NCBI RefSeq assembly: GCF_036711975.1
Contig: NC_091975.1
Coordinates: 9,860,501 to 9,924,500 of the forward strand
Origin: Onthophagus taurus
Taxonomy: Eukaryota > Arthropoda > Insecta > Coleoptera > Scarabaeidae
DNA: 64,000 nt
Direction of reading: 5' to 3'
In this document: positions 32,929 to 44,031 of the stretch, piece after piece
How the letters are laid out: each line of letters starts with the position of its first letter
Position numbering within the stretch: the stretch's first letter is position 1
Notes under the pieces: generated by a model
Told to the model about the DNA's origin: nothing
Database searches by the model: none
Seen by the model: only the letters and a program-made list of their open reading frames with translations
Translations under genes and position numbers: made by a program

Positions 32929-34215
32929 TCTCGCAGGACCATCGGGATTTAAAACAGCATTACGGAAAACTGGAATATGTGGAAAACATTTTGCGAAATA
33001 AAGAAAATTATACAGTGGATGAAACTAAAGTATTCAAGCAGAAAATGTCATTATTTAAAAGCCAGTTTCAAGCAAAATGGTCGGATGCGTCAAAGAACCA
33101 TCAAAAATTTCTTAAAAAATACAATGTGTTTCTGAAGGGCGAAACCTGGACGTCCGATTATATCTTTCAATGAATCAAGTGATCAACACTGCGGAAAAAT
33201 GTAACATGTGAAGAGCTTGTTTTTGCAACCAAAACCAAATTAAGATCCTGTGGTAAAAGTGATGCTGCAAAAGTTCTGCAACAACTTATCGAATCTCCGA
33301 AACAGGCAACAAAGTACAAAAAAGCTTATGATAAAGACCATGAAGCTAATATAGCGATATTGCACCGAGACCTCGATATTGCAATAAGAATAAGATTTAT
33401 TAAAAAAACCACTGATATTATAAAAAAGGAAATTGAGTATACTGATAATAAAATGAAAGAATTGAAGCTCACCCCTGTTTCAGGTTTTATTGTAAAACAT
33501 TGTATAATGTTTACAATGGTTGATGGTAAAGTTTGTAATGCTGCTATAGGAACTAAATCATCATTGAAGTGCTAAATGCGACTTCAAAGCAGTTCAATAA
33601 TTTAGAAAGAGAAGCCGAAAATAATAAAAACTCGTACAAATTTGGACTTTCTATTCTACACGCTAGAATAAGATTTCTGGAAACCCGTTTGGCAACAAAA
33701 ATTAAGCGTTGACGAAAATTCAAAAAAAAACTAAAACGGAAATGGGCATCTTAATTGATATACCTACACCCGGATATGGAAATAGCAATGATGGTAACAC
33801 TAGCAGGCGATTTTTCAGTAATCCGAAGCAATCAGCTATTCTCTAATTTACCGCCTAAAAGTTATTTTAGAAACTATTTCAAATGGGCATAAAATTGACA
33901 TTAAAAAATTTAAAGAGTATACTTTGGACATGGCAAAAATTTATGTAGAGAAGTTTACACTATATAAAATTCTAATGCATGGTCCCGAAATTATTAAAAA
34001 TGCACTTTGCCCATTAGGCAATTATCGGAAGAAGCACGATATTATTAACAGATTATTGCTGATTTCAGATCCACTTTTATCAAGTATTAGATCGAAAACT
34101 AACAAGAACACAAAACCTTTTTCTAAAGAATGCATTGAACTGTTACTTCCAGGGGAAATACAAAGAAACAGAAGACGAAAACAGAAATTCATGAAACGAA
34201 GAATTATATTCATGT
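32929..34215 (+). pseudogene. Decayed uncharacterised (TE-associated) arthropod protein genes
   Basis: Several open pieces in shifting frames. DHRDLKQHYGKLEYVENILR and KNHQKFLKKYNVFLKGETW (to 33173) are followed by SCGKSDAAKVLQQLIES, NIAILHRDLDIAIRIRF and LTPVSGFIVKHCIMFTMVDG. Then NNLEREAENNKNSYKFGL, MHGPEIIKNALCPLGNYRKK and IINRLLLISDPLLSSIRSKT. The last part resembles a protein family seen repeatedly in insect genomes without assigned function. Stops and frameshifts occur every 100-250 bp, so nothing functional remains. The block ends at the TACAGG terminus of the next element (34225). Confidence 0.5.
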
Positions 34216-34680
34216 TGAGTTATATACAGGATGTCTCGAAACTCAACGTCAAGCGGGTACCGGATGAGAGGCCAACTCATACCTGTTCTGGTAAAAATGA
34301 GAAAAAAATTCCATGTCTGTTAGTTAAGTGGTAATAGACATACTTTTCAAAATGTTAAAAATCGGTCCCGTACATCATATCTTTAGGCAATTTAATTGTG
34401 ATTTTTTTAATAATCTATTCCTTGCGAACCATGCTACTGTAGAAGTTAGAAATCAAATAACAAAAGTCGTTAGTTTTGCAAAAAAATATATTAATTTGAT
34501 TGAGTTAAGGTTGAAAGAATTTATGTTTATCAAGTTTGACACACGATTTCTAAAAAAAGAAGTGTTGTCATAATAGTTATTTATGTACCAAGTCGGAAAA
34601 GTGATGCTTTATCGAACGAGTCTGAGTTTGCAAGTCGAGCGAGCGAAGCGAGCGAGGCGAGTAAACAGGCGAGTTCATCA

Positions 34681-34755
34681 AAGGTCGGTAGTATAGTGGA
34701 GAGGGAAGTGCGCTTTCATACAGAAGGTACCGGGTTCAAATCCAGCTGTTCAATG
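34681..34755 (+). ncRNA. tRNA-like sequence (probable SINE head)
   Basis: TAGTATAGTGG at 34688-34698 fits the pol III A box. GGGTTCAAATTCC at 34731-34743 is a near-canonical B box (T-arm), spaced like a tRNA. The 5' and 3' acceptor strands do not pair well, and the anticodon arm is weak (loop TTTCATA). It is therefore more likely a tRNA-derived promoter than a working tRNA. Confidence 0.5.
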
Positions 34756-34784
34756 TCATTTTTTTCAAATTGACAGCAATTAGC

Positions 34785-35047
34785 GGCAGGTAAAGTACTT
34801 TGTCTGCCGCATATGCGGCAGGTAAAGTACTTTGTCTGCCGCTAAATGCACAGTTTACTAGATAGTAGCACAAAGTGTCACTTTACTGCCGCAAATGGAT
34901 AGCATAAAGTATTGTTTTGCTGCCGGTTGGCGATAAAGTACTTTGTCTGCCGCTAAATGAACAGTTTACTAGATAGTAGCACAAAGTGTCACTTTACTGC
35001 CGCAAATGGATAGCATAAAGTATGGTTTTGCTGCCGGTTGGCGATAA
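34785..35047. repeat. Tandem repeat, ~113-bp unit, with TTTGTCTGCCGC motif
   Basis: Two adjacent near-identical copies of a unit that includes AGTTTACTAGATAGTAGCAC, TTACTGCCGCAAATGGATAG and TTTTGCTGCCGGTTGGCGAT. They are preceded by short repeats of GCGGCAGGTAAAGTACTTTG. Inverted GCGGCA/TGCCGC pairs make each unit partly self-complementary. Confidence 0.8.
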
Positions 35048-35439
35048 AAAATATTATTGCCTGTTTTTCTGCAAAAAACACGTTATTTAAAAATTCATAC
35101 TTTTGTATGTTATTTGTATTATTTGTATTTGTATGTGCCAGTCAATATCTACGAACTACAAAATGTGGTTTCAACAAGATGGTTGCCCTTATGTCTTGCA
35201 AAAAATCTAAAGACAAAATTAAACAAACAAATTTATTTATTATTAATTTTATAGCATTATTTTCTTAAAACTAAGGCAAATGCTTAAATTATTTGCCGTC
35301 GGCACTAATACAAGTTCTGCGTCGTCACAGAAAAGATCTTTTTACTAGTTGTGCAAATCTCTTTGCATTTATTTCTTCTGCTGCTGTATAAATATTGTGG
35401 CTCAGATCGTCGGTTTTTAATACACTGTTTCTTTTATGC

Positions 35440-35640
35440 AATCCTAATAAGAAAATCAAAGGGATTTAGACCCAGAGAATGAGGAAGCTACGTAATCGAA
35501 CCACGACGCCCAATCCATCTTTCTGGGTATTCTGCATGCAATCAAGCATAATGAGCTGGGCAACCATCTTGTTGAAACCACATTTCTCTGTAGATATAGA
35601 GTGGCACATCTTCTAACAAAGTTGTTAAATCATTTTGGAG
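35440..35640 (-). pseudogene. Transposase fragment (mariner-type catalytic core)
   Basis: The minus strand reads LYIYREMWFQQDGCPAHYA (35600 to 35545), then PERWIGRRGSITWLPHS and LGLNPFDF, matching the second-Asp and third-acid region of mariner-type transposases. The expected SPD is SLG, so the last acid is lost. An inverted duplicate of the first part lies at about 35155-35195 on the plus strand. This suggests that the foldback derives from a coding mariner-type element. Confidence 0.65.
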
Positions 35641-36123
35641 GAAATACAAATAACATACGAAAGTATGAATTTTTTAAATAACGCGTTTTTGCAGAAAAAA
35701 CAGGTAATCATACTTTTTAGGAAAAGAAAAATGGTAAGTGTTGTACCATTTTGAAATCTTGACTAAACAAGCCATCTTTTAAAATAACTTGCCAAGGGTG
35801 TTGTACTACTCCTTTGTTTGAAAATCGTGTGTTAAACTTAATAGACATAAATTCTTTCAACCTTAACTCAATCAAACTAATACTTTTTTTGCAAAACTAA
35901 CGACTTTTGTTGTTCGATTTGTGACTGCTATAGTAGCATGGTTAATTCAAAATCACTATTAAATTGCGAAGATTTCTGACCATAGTACCTAAAAATATGA
36001 TGTAAAAATATGTCTATTACCACTTAACTAAGAGACATAGAATTTTTTAATTTTTACCAGAACAGGTATGGGTTGGCCTCTCACCCGGTGCCTCTTTGAC
36101 GTTGAGTTTCGGGACAACCTGTA

Positions 36124-37207
36124 TATAAGAAGTATAATATGTAAAATTGAAGCAAAACGGTCTTAATTTATTATTTATTAGTTAACATATGATTAATCCT
36201 ATAGTGAAATATTTACATATGTATGTACCTACCACATATACAAGTACATAATATACAGGTGTTTCTAAATTGATGCAAAACATTTCAAGGGGTTATTTTT
36301 CAGCAAAAATTGCGGAGGTGTTTCATATACCTTTTTGTTCAAAACCCCCTCCACTCCCAATTACAGCCCTCTAAAATTAAGGGAAAAATTTCTTTTGTTT
36401 AATACATATCACGATGTGATATGTATTAAACATATGAAATTGTACAGTTTGACTACAAATTTGAAAAATAAACAGAAGAGAAGTGGCCTTGATTTTTCTT
36501 GTGGGCTGAATGGCAGTTGCAACCCAACTATATCCTAGTAGTGACTACGTCCAAAGAGCGCATCTCTAAAATCTGCACTTCTAGGTAAAGTATTCCTTTG
36601 AGACTTGAATGGCTGCATTTCAGTAAGAAACAGATTCTTAAGCCAGTCCTAAATTTGGATAAAAGGTTATGTGGAAGAAGACAATAACATAGATAAAAAG
36701 GTATTTCATTCTAATTTCTTTTCATTCATAATTTAAACAATAACTTATCACGTTGAAGTGAAAACATCATCAAAACCAGAGTGAAATCGTAAAACGTTGA
36801 TATATTTATGTGGAGTAAATCAGTCTGACGCGTGTTTATGATGAAAATTTTGTATGAGCCAAAGTTTTCATCCAAATTTGTGCATCTTAACCAATTCTGA
36901 TATGTCCTCTATTTTTAGGTTTGACGTCATAAAGCACAATGGATAAATATTAGATTTATTTGAAAACATCTTCGTATTTTAACGAATTAAATGGATAATC
37001 TAAATTTAAAAGGTCGAACTGTTCAGCGATTTATCGTTTCACCTACGGTTTTAAAACACCCAAGCCGGTGCCGTTGAATCCCACTGGGTTCAGGCTGCAA
37101 ATAGCAGTCAACTGGTCAGATCGTGTGCCAGGAACAAGCAGCAAATTGTCGAGAGAGATTCTCTCGACACTACAGACAGTGATAAAGGTTAATCGCGACG
37201 ATACAAT
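36124..37207. other. Intergenic region, 5' UTR of the 37208 gene
   Basis: It contains a single TACAGGTGTTTCTAAATTG terminus near 36255 and a 16-bp palindrome with 3-nt spacer at 36397-36431 (GTTTAATACATATCAC / GTGATATGTATTAAAC). From about 37010 it becomes GC-richer (leader of the next gene), with TGTCGAGAGA/TCTCTCGACA, a 10-bp inverted repeat at about 37147-37169. No other gene is seen. Confidence 0.4.
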
Positions 37208-38147
37208 ATGAGTTTTGTGAGGAACATCTTCGATAAATTAAACGGAGGTGAAAGAGATACTATTGAAACGAAAAATAGTGGTGGTGAAACGAATAAAGAC
37301 GTCGAAGAAGACGACGATGATTTAAGCGATGATGTTTCAACGGAATCTTCGGATACTGGATTTTTTGCGTCCAGCGGGGAACTTCACCCATCTCCACATA
37401 TTTTAGATACAGATTGTTCGACGATTTCAAATTTTTTCGGATATTGGTGAGTTTCATTTTTTTGAGATTATTTTAAAGAGGGATCTGTCGTTGACCCGCT
37501 CTTTAAATAACCAACGTCAGTTCTTCTTTGCGACGTACTTAGCAACGGGTCCAAAAGACAAAACAAGAAACAAAAACACGAGCGTTACGTAGCGAGATTT
37601 ATAAATATAGATATTACACTAAAAGAGAAAAAATATTTCATTTTGCGTTGGAACTAAAATTAATCGCCAAAACTAGGCCAGTAGTAATTTTAAAATTGAT
37701 GTAGAACAAAACAAAAACAAAACCCTTTGTCTCGATTAAAGTTGTAAACAAATAAATTCCTAAATTTATTTTTAAATTGAAACTTTGTCAACAAAGGTAC
37801 AAAAATGTTTTGATTTTTGCCTTCGTTTTGGGTTATTTATAAACCCCATTCGTCTTTGATGAGGAAAGCTGTTTATTTTAACGTTTATAAAATATAAGAG
37901 CACGTGTGCGATGTAAAATGTGTTAAATTCAAATTTGCAGGTATTTGCAGCTTGTGAAAATAAATAAAGCGCGGAGCGGTTTGCCTAATGAAGGTGAGAT
38001 GGCGCAAATAATCGCAAAATCCTTACAAGTAACTTTAATATTGCGATCAAAATGTTTGTATTTTTAGATGATGAGTGTGCAAACTACGTCAATTCGCCTT
38101 TTATGCGTTTAAATTTAATTTTGGAACAAACTAAAAAAAAATTATGA
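37208..38147 (+). CDS. Predicted small acidic protein, three exons, unknown function
   Basis: Exons 37208-37446, 37941-37993 and 38068-38147 join in phase (2 then 1) through GTGAGT, GTGAGA donors and AG acceptors, giving 123 residues. The N-terminus MSFVRNIFDKLNGG is amphipathic. The middle is acidic and Ser-rich (EEDDDDLSDDVSTESSDTG). The end is basic (YLQLVKINKARSG ... LILEQTKKKL). AATAAA follows near 38168. I do not recognise a family. Exon 1 ends in the same phase (2) as the first exon of the FAM184-like gene at 44032, so it could instead be an alternative first exon of that gene. A gene is supported by three consistent splice sites, but the short length keeps confidence moderate. Confidence 0.55.
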
Positions 38148-38339
38148 ATTAAATTATTGTGGTAGTCAATAAATTTTGATATTGTGGAGTAAATGTTTAT
38201 TACAACTCCCTCAAAGTTATTGATTTAAGTTAAGATGTCATATGTCATTATAGCACAGATAATTGCCGTGTGTAAGAAGTTTTTGTTACCTTTTGAGTAC
38301 TTCATTCGCACAGACAATGCAATTCCATGCACAATGCAC

Positions 38340-39112
38340 GTCTAAACCAACAAACTCTAGAGAAAGTGAGACGCAAAAGAGAAAACGTTTTAGATTCTCT
38401 GATGCAGATAGATTAAAATGTATTAAAGATTTTAGCTGAAGATGACCTTATAACAGAAGAAGAAGTATGGATTCGACTTCATGATGCTTTAATGTATGAT
38501 AATTCCAGTAGGTTTAAGTCATGCAGCTTTAGGTTATTGAAGGACCACATAGATCAAGTTGCAAAGTTTCGCAAGTACGATTCTTAGGAGGCGACAGAAT
38601 CTGGGAAAGAACGCTTACAAACTTAACGCCATGGGGTGACTACATGAAAGACCTGAATAAAGGTCCCAAATCAAAAAAAGAATCTGCTTCGCAACAGAGA
38701 GACATGGAGCTGGCTAAGAAAATACGAGATGCAGCAATGGGAACGAATGAGAGCTGTCCATTAGATGAAGAAGAAATTAATGATGAAGAATGATGCAGTA
38801 ATACTTCTTTTACTTTGGAATGTTCTGAAAAGAATACTCCTACCTCTTCTCTATGTATCACTAAGAAAAGGAAAAAGAAAGAAGTTATTCCTAGTGTATA
38901 TGTATATTTGGCCGAAAAAGCAAGGTTGGAAAATGATTTAAAATTACAACAGCAGCAACATGCTGACCAAGTGCACTTACAAGAAGAAAGCCTTCGATTT
39001 AAAAAGGCTAAACTAGAATTCGAAAAAGTTAGGTGGGAGAAAGAAGCTGAAATAGAAAAAAATAATTTACTAATAAGCTTATTACAAACTCTAATAAATA
39101 AGAATAAATAAC
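38340..39112 (+). pseudogene. Decayed gene with C-terminal coiled coil (possible MADF/SANT-type regulator)
   Basis: Open pieces in different frames: KRKRFRFSDADRLKCIKDF (to about 38437), then AEDDLITEEEVWIRLHDALM and LKDHIDQVAKFRKYDS to a stop at 38586. Next come SKKESASQQRDMELAKKIRD, a stop near 38790 and a last 98-codon frame (38815-39111) rich in Glu/Lys (KARLENDLKLQQQQHADQV, AKLEFEKVRWEKEAEIEKNN). The layout, a short helical N-terminal domain and a C-terminal coiled coil, resembles Myb/SANT- or MADF-like proteins linked with transposons, but I cannot name it. At least two stops or shifts mean that it is not a working gene. Confidence 0.45.
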
Positions 39113-39289
39113 ATGGTTTATCAAATAGTTATTAGTAGGTAAATAAATAAGTTGGCATACATAAGTTTGCATTTTTAATAAACGAACTTTATCTACTAAA
39201 TCATTTTTATTGGTGAACAAAGTCAGGGATAAGACACTGAGAAACTTAAATCAACTATTCAAAGTTTTTATTCGTTGGTACAAAACCAA

Positions 39290-40496
39290 CTTTATCCTGC
39301 ATAAAGCTAGGTGTCCATTTGAGAGAAACTTCTGAGAGTAACTCTCGATATCTACTCTCAACTCTGTGTCCACTTGAGACTGTTTTAGCTCTCCGAGAGC
39401 TTCTATAAAACTTCCGAGAGCTTTCTCTCAGACAGTTCTCTCAGGACCGTGTCCACTAGTGAAATGTGTCCGTGCTATGGAAAGTAAAATTTATTTTCTT
39501 TCAGTGCTTGGTGTTTGTAAACATGGATGTAAACAAAATTACAAAATTTTTAAATAGTGTTGTACAAAATTTCAAAAAAAAAACAAACTGAAAAAAATAA
39601 AAAGAGCTGGGTGTCAACAAATATCAACATTCGTTGTCAAATTGTTAGTTATTTGGCATACCGGATTCACAAAAAAGTGAACTCGATTGCTTTAATGGCA
39701 CTTATAAACGCAAACTATAAGTTTATTGTCGTACACGTGATAGCTTAATAGTGGCTTGGCAGTATTTTGGAAAATTATTAGAAAATATAAACTTAAACGC
39801 CTCAATTGCTGAAAGAGACTAGATATTGCTGGCAGAAGACTAAGTACTACTAATGAAAGACTAGATGTTGCAAATGAAGCAGATTCTTCTTACAGAAGAC
39901 TGCACACTACTACCAGAAGACGAAGTACTGTTGGTAGAAGACTAGATATTGCTGGCAAAAGACTAAGTATTGCTAGTGAAAAACTAGATATTGCAAATGA
40001 AGCACATCCTTCTTACAGAAAACTACACACTACTACTAAAAATCAAATACTTTTAGCAGAAGACTTAATTTTACTGTCAGAACACCAAATTATGTTGTCA
40101 GAAGTTACTATTAGTAATGGTACAAATCCCGTTTAAATTTCTGTCCAATACTTGTGAAAATTGCATCCTTCGCTTCCCGATTTCTATGTTCATTAGATGT
40201 GATATTCCAAAGAATTGAATTTTCTTCATACACTTCAATTAATTCAAATATTTCTTCTTGGGACTATTTTCTTTTAGGTGTTATCTTTAAACGTGTTATA
40301 TTCAGAAAACTCGCAGCTACTTGCAGCAAAATTCGAACCGTGTTCGGTTTTTGACAGTTACTCTCACGATAGATAAATTGTGCGTGTCCACTTGAGTACA
40401 AATCTCAACGCGTTTACTCTCCGAAAGTCCACCAGAAAATATACTCTCGATAGCTTCTCTCGAGAGCATTTCTCGCAAGTGGACACTTAGCTTAAT
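39290..40496. mobile_element. Inverted-repeat element with AAGCTA(G/A)GTGTCCA ends
   Basis: The left end AAGCTAGGTGTCCATTTGAG (39304) mirrors the right end ACTTGCGAGAAA/GTGGACACTTAGCTT (to about 40495). The inner arms are full of CTCTCGA/TCGAGAG steps (left 39320-39440, right 40380-40480). A second GTGTCCACTTGAG lies inside each arm. The interior holds a decayed tandem repeat (39805-40110). The termini differ from the TACAGG group. No transposase is visible. Confidence 0.72.
39805..40110 (+). repeat. Degenerate tandem repeat (AGAAGACTA-type)
   Basis: Short modules such as GACTAGATATTGCTGGCA, AGAAGACTAAGTACTACTA and TTGCAAATGAAGCA recur. A higher-order copy is seen at 39860-39960 and again at 39980-40030 (AAATGAAGCA..TCTTCTTACAGAA). 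It has no coding character. Confidence 0.65.
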
Positions 40497-40923
40497 GGTA
40501 CAAGACCAACTTTCTGTCATATTCGTGCAAAACCATACAGCAATTACGTAGTAATTACCCTTTATGTCTTCAACATTATCAATATCAAACAATATGAGAT
40601 TGTGCAAATCTTCTGTATACACTTTTGTCATTGTTGGTCTAGCACATGTCAATCTACATGTCAACAAATAATTGTATATAACCACACATGTTTTCAATTA
40701 ATAACATTCAGGTTATGGTTCACATTATAACCTAAAAGTGGCAACATAACGTAACGAAAATACACTACCGCAAACTCTCTATTTTTCGACTTAATAAACA
40801 TTTACATTAAACCCAATCTAATAAAATCAAATCGTTGTAAATTAAAAATAATTATTTAAAGTAAAACTAGAACTTTTCGGGTTAAGCAGGGGTTAAGGTG
40901 CGTTCTTCAGAAACAAGCTAAAA
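40497..40923. other. Intergenic spacer between inverted-repeat element and LINE
   Basis: On the minus strand, 40697-40510 is open (YTEDLHNLILFDIDNVEDIK, NYYVIAVWFCTN) but lacks supporting exons or a recognisable domain. The rest is AT-rich with no gene seen. Confidence 0.3.
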
Positions 40924-40937
40924 GTGTTAGTTTTAGT

Positions 40938-43545
40938 ATACCTACATCGGGGCGAGGGGGACATCTGTGATTGATTATGTACTGGTGGATCAGGAAATGT
41001 GGGAGAGGGTGGAAAGGTTTAAAGTGGGAGAAGCGGTAGAGTCGGATCACCAACCGTTGGAGGTGGAGGTAAAGGGGGTGGACGGCAGAAGGCGAGCGGA
41101 ACTGGGGAGCAAGTTCATCAGGACAGAGTGGTCGGAAGAAGGGATAACATTCTACAGGGGAAACCTGGACACTTGGCAACAGAAGATACAAGAGATCAAT
41201 GGTTTGGAAGAACTTATCCAGGTAGTGGGGGAGGCAACACTGAAAAGGGAGTGTGTACGTAGGGGTATGATGGCGAGTGCAAGAAGGCGAAGAGGGAGGC
41301 GAGAAGGAGGTTGAGGCAGTGGAGACGGGGGAAGATAGGGGTGGATAGATATAGGGAGGCCAGGAGAGGATACAGAGAGTTATGCAGTAGAAAGAAAACA
41401 GAACTGAGGGAGAAGGAGGCGGCAGAGATTAGAGGGATAACAAGGGAAGGGGAGGTCTGGAGGTATCTGAAAAAGAGAAAGAAGGGTAGGGAGAGGATAA
41501 CCAGCGAAATACACATGACAGAATGGAAGAGATACTTTATGAGATTATTGGGAGGGGTAGAAACGAGGCTAACGGGTTTGGGAGGCTATGAGGGAGATCG
41601 GGGAGAGGAGATAGCAGAAGAGGAGATGGAAGCAGTGCTTACGGGATTGAAGAAGGGAAAGGCACCAGGTGAAGATGGGATCCAGAACGAGGCATGGTTG
41701 AAAGCATCAAGGGTGGTGAGAGTGAAGTTGTTGGAGGGGATGAATAGCATATGGAGAGGGGGTGGGATTCCGGAGGGATGGAAAGTGGGGGTAATTTGCC
41801 CAGTATATAAAAAGGGTAATAAGGGAAGGGTAGAGAGCTACAGGGGAATTAACCGACTCGGCATACAAGGTATACACGAAGATACTACTGGGAAGACTGG
41901 AGGAGAAGATGGAGTTGGGGGGTATTTTGCCGGATGGGCAGGCAGGCTTTCGGAAGGGAAGGGGAGCAATCGACAACGTGTACGTGCTGAAGCATCTGGT
42001 AGATAGAGAGTTGGATAAGAAGGGAGGGAAATTGTACGCCCTGTTTATAGATTTGAAGGCGGCTTTTGATAAGGTGGATAGGGGAAAGTTGTGGGAGGAG
42101 ATGGGGAGGAGGGGGATCACGAAACACCTAATTGCGAGAATGAAGGAAATATACATGGAGACTATGGCTAGGATAAAAGTGGGAGATAAGCTGAGCGACG
42201 TGTTCTGGACGACGAAGGTACTGAGGCAGGGATGTCCGCTGAGCCCAAGTCTGTTTGCACTGTATACGGCGGACCTGGAGAATAGATTGGGGAAGGGGCA
42301 AATGGGAGGGTTGGTGGTGGGAGGTAGAAAGGTGCATATGTTAGCATACGCGGATGACATCGTGGTCATGGCGAGAGAAGCGGCGGAGATGAAAGATGTG
42401 ATAAAGACATTGGAGAGATATTTTAGGGGGAAAGGGCTGGAGAAGACAAGGATGATGAAGTTTTGTAAGGGTGGGAGAAAAAGAACAGAAAACTGGAGAT
42501 GGGAGGGAAAAGAGATCGAGGAGGTTAGGGAGTATACTTACTTGGGGTATGTGTTTAGGGAGGACAACAGGGAGGAGTCGCATGTGATATCTGTGGCAAA
42601 AAAGGCGAATAAGGTGATGGGACAAGTATGGGGTTGGGGTAAGAGAGTCTTTGGAAGGAATGTGGCAGCGAGGAAGATTATGTTTGAAGGTCTGATTAGC
42701 AGTGTGATGATGTATGGGGATGGAGAGAGCAGGCAATGCTGGAGGACGTGCAAGCTAGATACTGGAGATGGGTGCTTGGGGTGGCGAGAGAAACACCGGA
42801 GTATATAGTGAGGGAAGAGGTAAAGGTGGATAAGGTCAGAGTGGAGGCGGGCAGGAGAGCAGTGAAATATGAAGAAAGAATAGAAGGGAGGCCAAACTGC
42901 GGGATCTTGGGGGAGTGTTGGAGGGAAATTAGAGAGGGAAAGATCAGATATGGGAAAGGAGACAGAGACAACTATTATAGACGAGCGGGCTACTCGGTAA
43001 CTGAGATAAATAGTAGACGAAGGGTGGGTAAGGAGATGTGGAGGGAGTTGAGAGATAGTGACCGAGATGTGCAGAGACAGGAAAGAAGGACACAAATAAA
43101 AGAGGGAAGGTATAACGAAAGGTACAGGGACATAATTACGGAGGGGCTGCCTAGATACTTGTTATTGGAAGGAGATGAGGAAGGGAAGAAGTTGGTGGCT
43201 AGGTTCCGTTGTGGAAACGAGGAGAGAGCTAACAGATACTGGATGGCCGATGAGGAGAGGTGGTGTAGGCTATGCAGGGAGGAATGGGAATCGTTGGAAC
43301 ATATGTTGAATGGGTGCAGTGAGTTGAGGGAGGAGGAGTTGGACCGAGATCATATCTTAGGAGAGGGGGGAGAGGGGAAACGATGGATGAGAATGGTTGT
43401 GGGGGTGAGGAGATAAAGAGATGGATGAGGGGATGATTATTAGTATGGAAATGGAGGAAGAGGGTGAAAATAATATATTTATAAGATATATTAGAATGTA
43501 TTAAGGGGAAAATTGTAAATATCAAAAACAATAAAATGCTTATAT
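40938..43545 (+). mobile_element. Purine-rich non-LTR retrotransposon, 5'-truncated
   Basis: It is flanked by a perfect 14-bp target duplication GTGTTAGTTTTAGT (40924-40937 and 43546-43559). The coding strand is extraordinarily A+G rich. It encodes only the end of an endonuclease plus RT and C-terminal region, broken by three frameshifts. The 3' end is an AT-rich tail with AATAAAATG. It lies upstream of the FAM184-like promoter. Confidence 0.92.
40967..43416 (+). pseudogene. LINE endonuclease tail and reverse transcriptase (frameshifted)
   Basis: Pieces: 40967-41314 starts at the EN end (IDYVLVDQEMWERVE, ESDHQPLEVEVKG). 41311-42006 is the connector and RT start (LKKGKAPGEDGIQNEAWLK, VGVICPVYKKGNK). 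41909-42808 carries the RT core: GQAGFRKGRGAIDNVYVL, FIDLKAAFDKVDRGKLW, LRQGCPLSPSLFALYTADLE and MLAYADDIVVM. 42736-43416 is the C-terminal part with a Cys/His knuckle (WCRLCREEWESLEHMLNGCS). Shifts lie near 41305, 41860 and 42735. The LRQGCPLSPSLF motif with a C-terminal zinc knuckle differs from the CR1-like LINEs elsewhere in the window and points to an R1/I- or L1-related clade; exact placement is uncertain. Confidence 0.82.
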
Positions 43546-43559
43546 GTGTTAGTTTTAGT

Positions 43560-44031
43560 GATAACCTTATAATAAAAATAATTAATTAGAATGAAAAAGT
43601 ATTAAAAAAATTTAATTTGATGACGTAGGTATTTAGCGAATGGTTCAAAAATAACCAAAGGAGTTTGCGTTCGCGATACTCGAGAGTTAAATTTCGCACT
43701 CCGCTCAAGAATAGGAACGAATCTCTCGCAGTATCTATTTTAAAACTACCCAAAAATCCCCACCCACGCAATTTTTTTTTCCTCAAATTCGATTTCGCTA
43801 ACCCAACTAATAAACATCGATTATTTGAATTCAGTCAAAGTAGATCGGTCTTTTAGTCAAGATCGGACTTTGACGATGACTCAAAAAGAAACAAATCGGT
43901 CACAAAACTCTCGTTTTTAACTCTCTCGCTATATATAAACGAGAAGCTCGTCGTGAAATAGAATTATACAGGAGAAGTTTTAGTGCAGTTGGGACTTAGC
44001 CGTCGAAAGGAAAGGTTTTTAGAAAAAAAAA
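43560..44031 (+). promoter_or_regulatory. FAM184-like gene promoter and 5' leader
   Basis: A clear TATA box TATATAAA lies at 43932-43939, about 95 bp before the ATG at 44032. A transcription start near 43963-43990 is likely. Upstream DNA is comparatively GC-rich and not repetitive. Confidence 0.5.

Larger units (their letters stand above)
34225..36123. mobile_element. Foldback element with TACAGG ends, tandem core and tRNA-like promoter
   Basis: Ends: TACAGGATGTCTCGAAACTC (34225) and GAGTTTCGGGACAACCTGTA (36123). The arms pair for about 350 bp from each end (AACTAACAGAC/AAGTGGTAATAGACATA on both sides). A further inner inverted pair (35053-35200 with 35545-35715) shares TGGTTTCAACAAGATGGTTG in inverse. 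The left arm is interrupted at about 34575-35045 by a non-homologous insert holding a GCGAGCGAAGCGAGCGA motif, a tRNA-like block and tandem repeats. No intact transposase remains. Confidence 0.78.

Noticed and set aside
34681..34755. Functional tRNA gene
   Set aside because: A and B boxes are good, but the acceptor ends do not pair and the anticodon arm is poor; better read as a tRNA-derived promoter.
41707..43531. Several long minus-strand frames rich in Ser, Pro, Leu and His
   Set aside because: They are mirror products of the purine-rich LINE coding strand.
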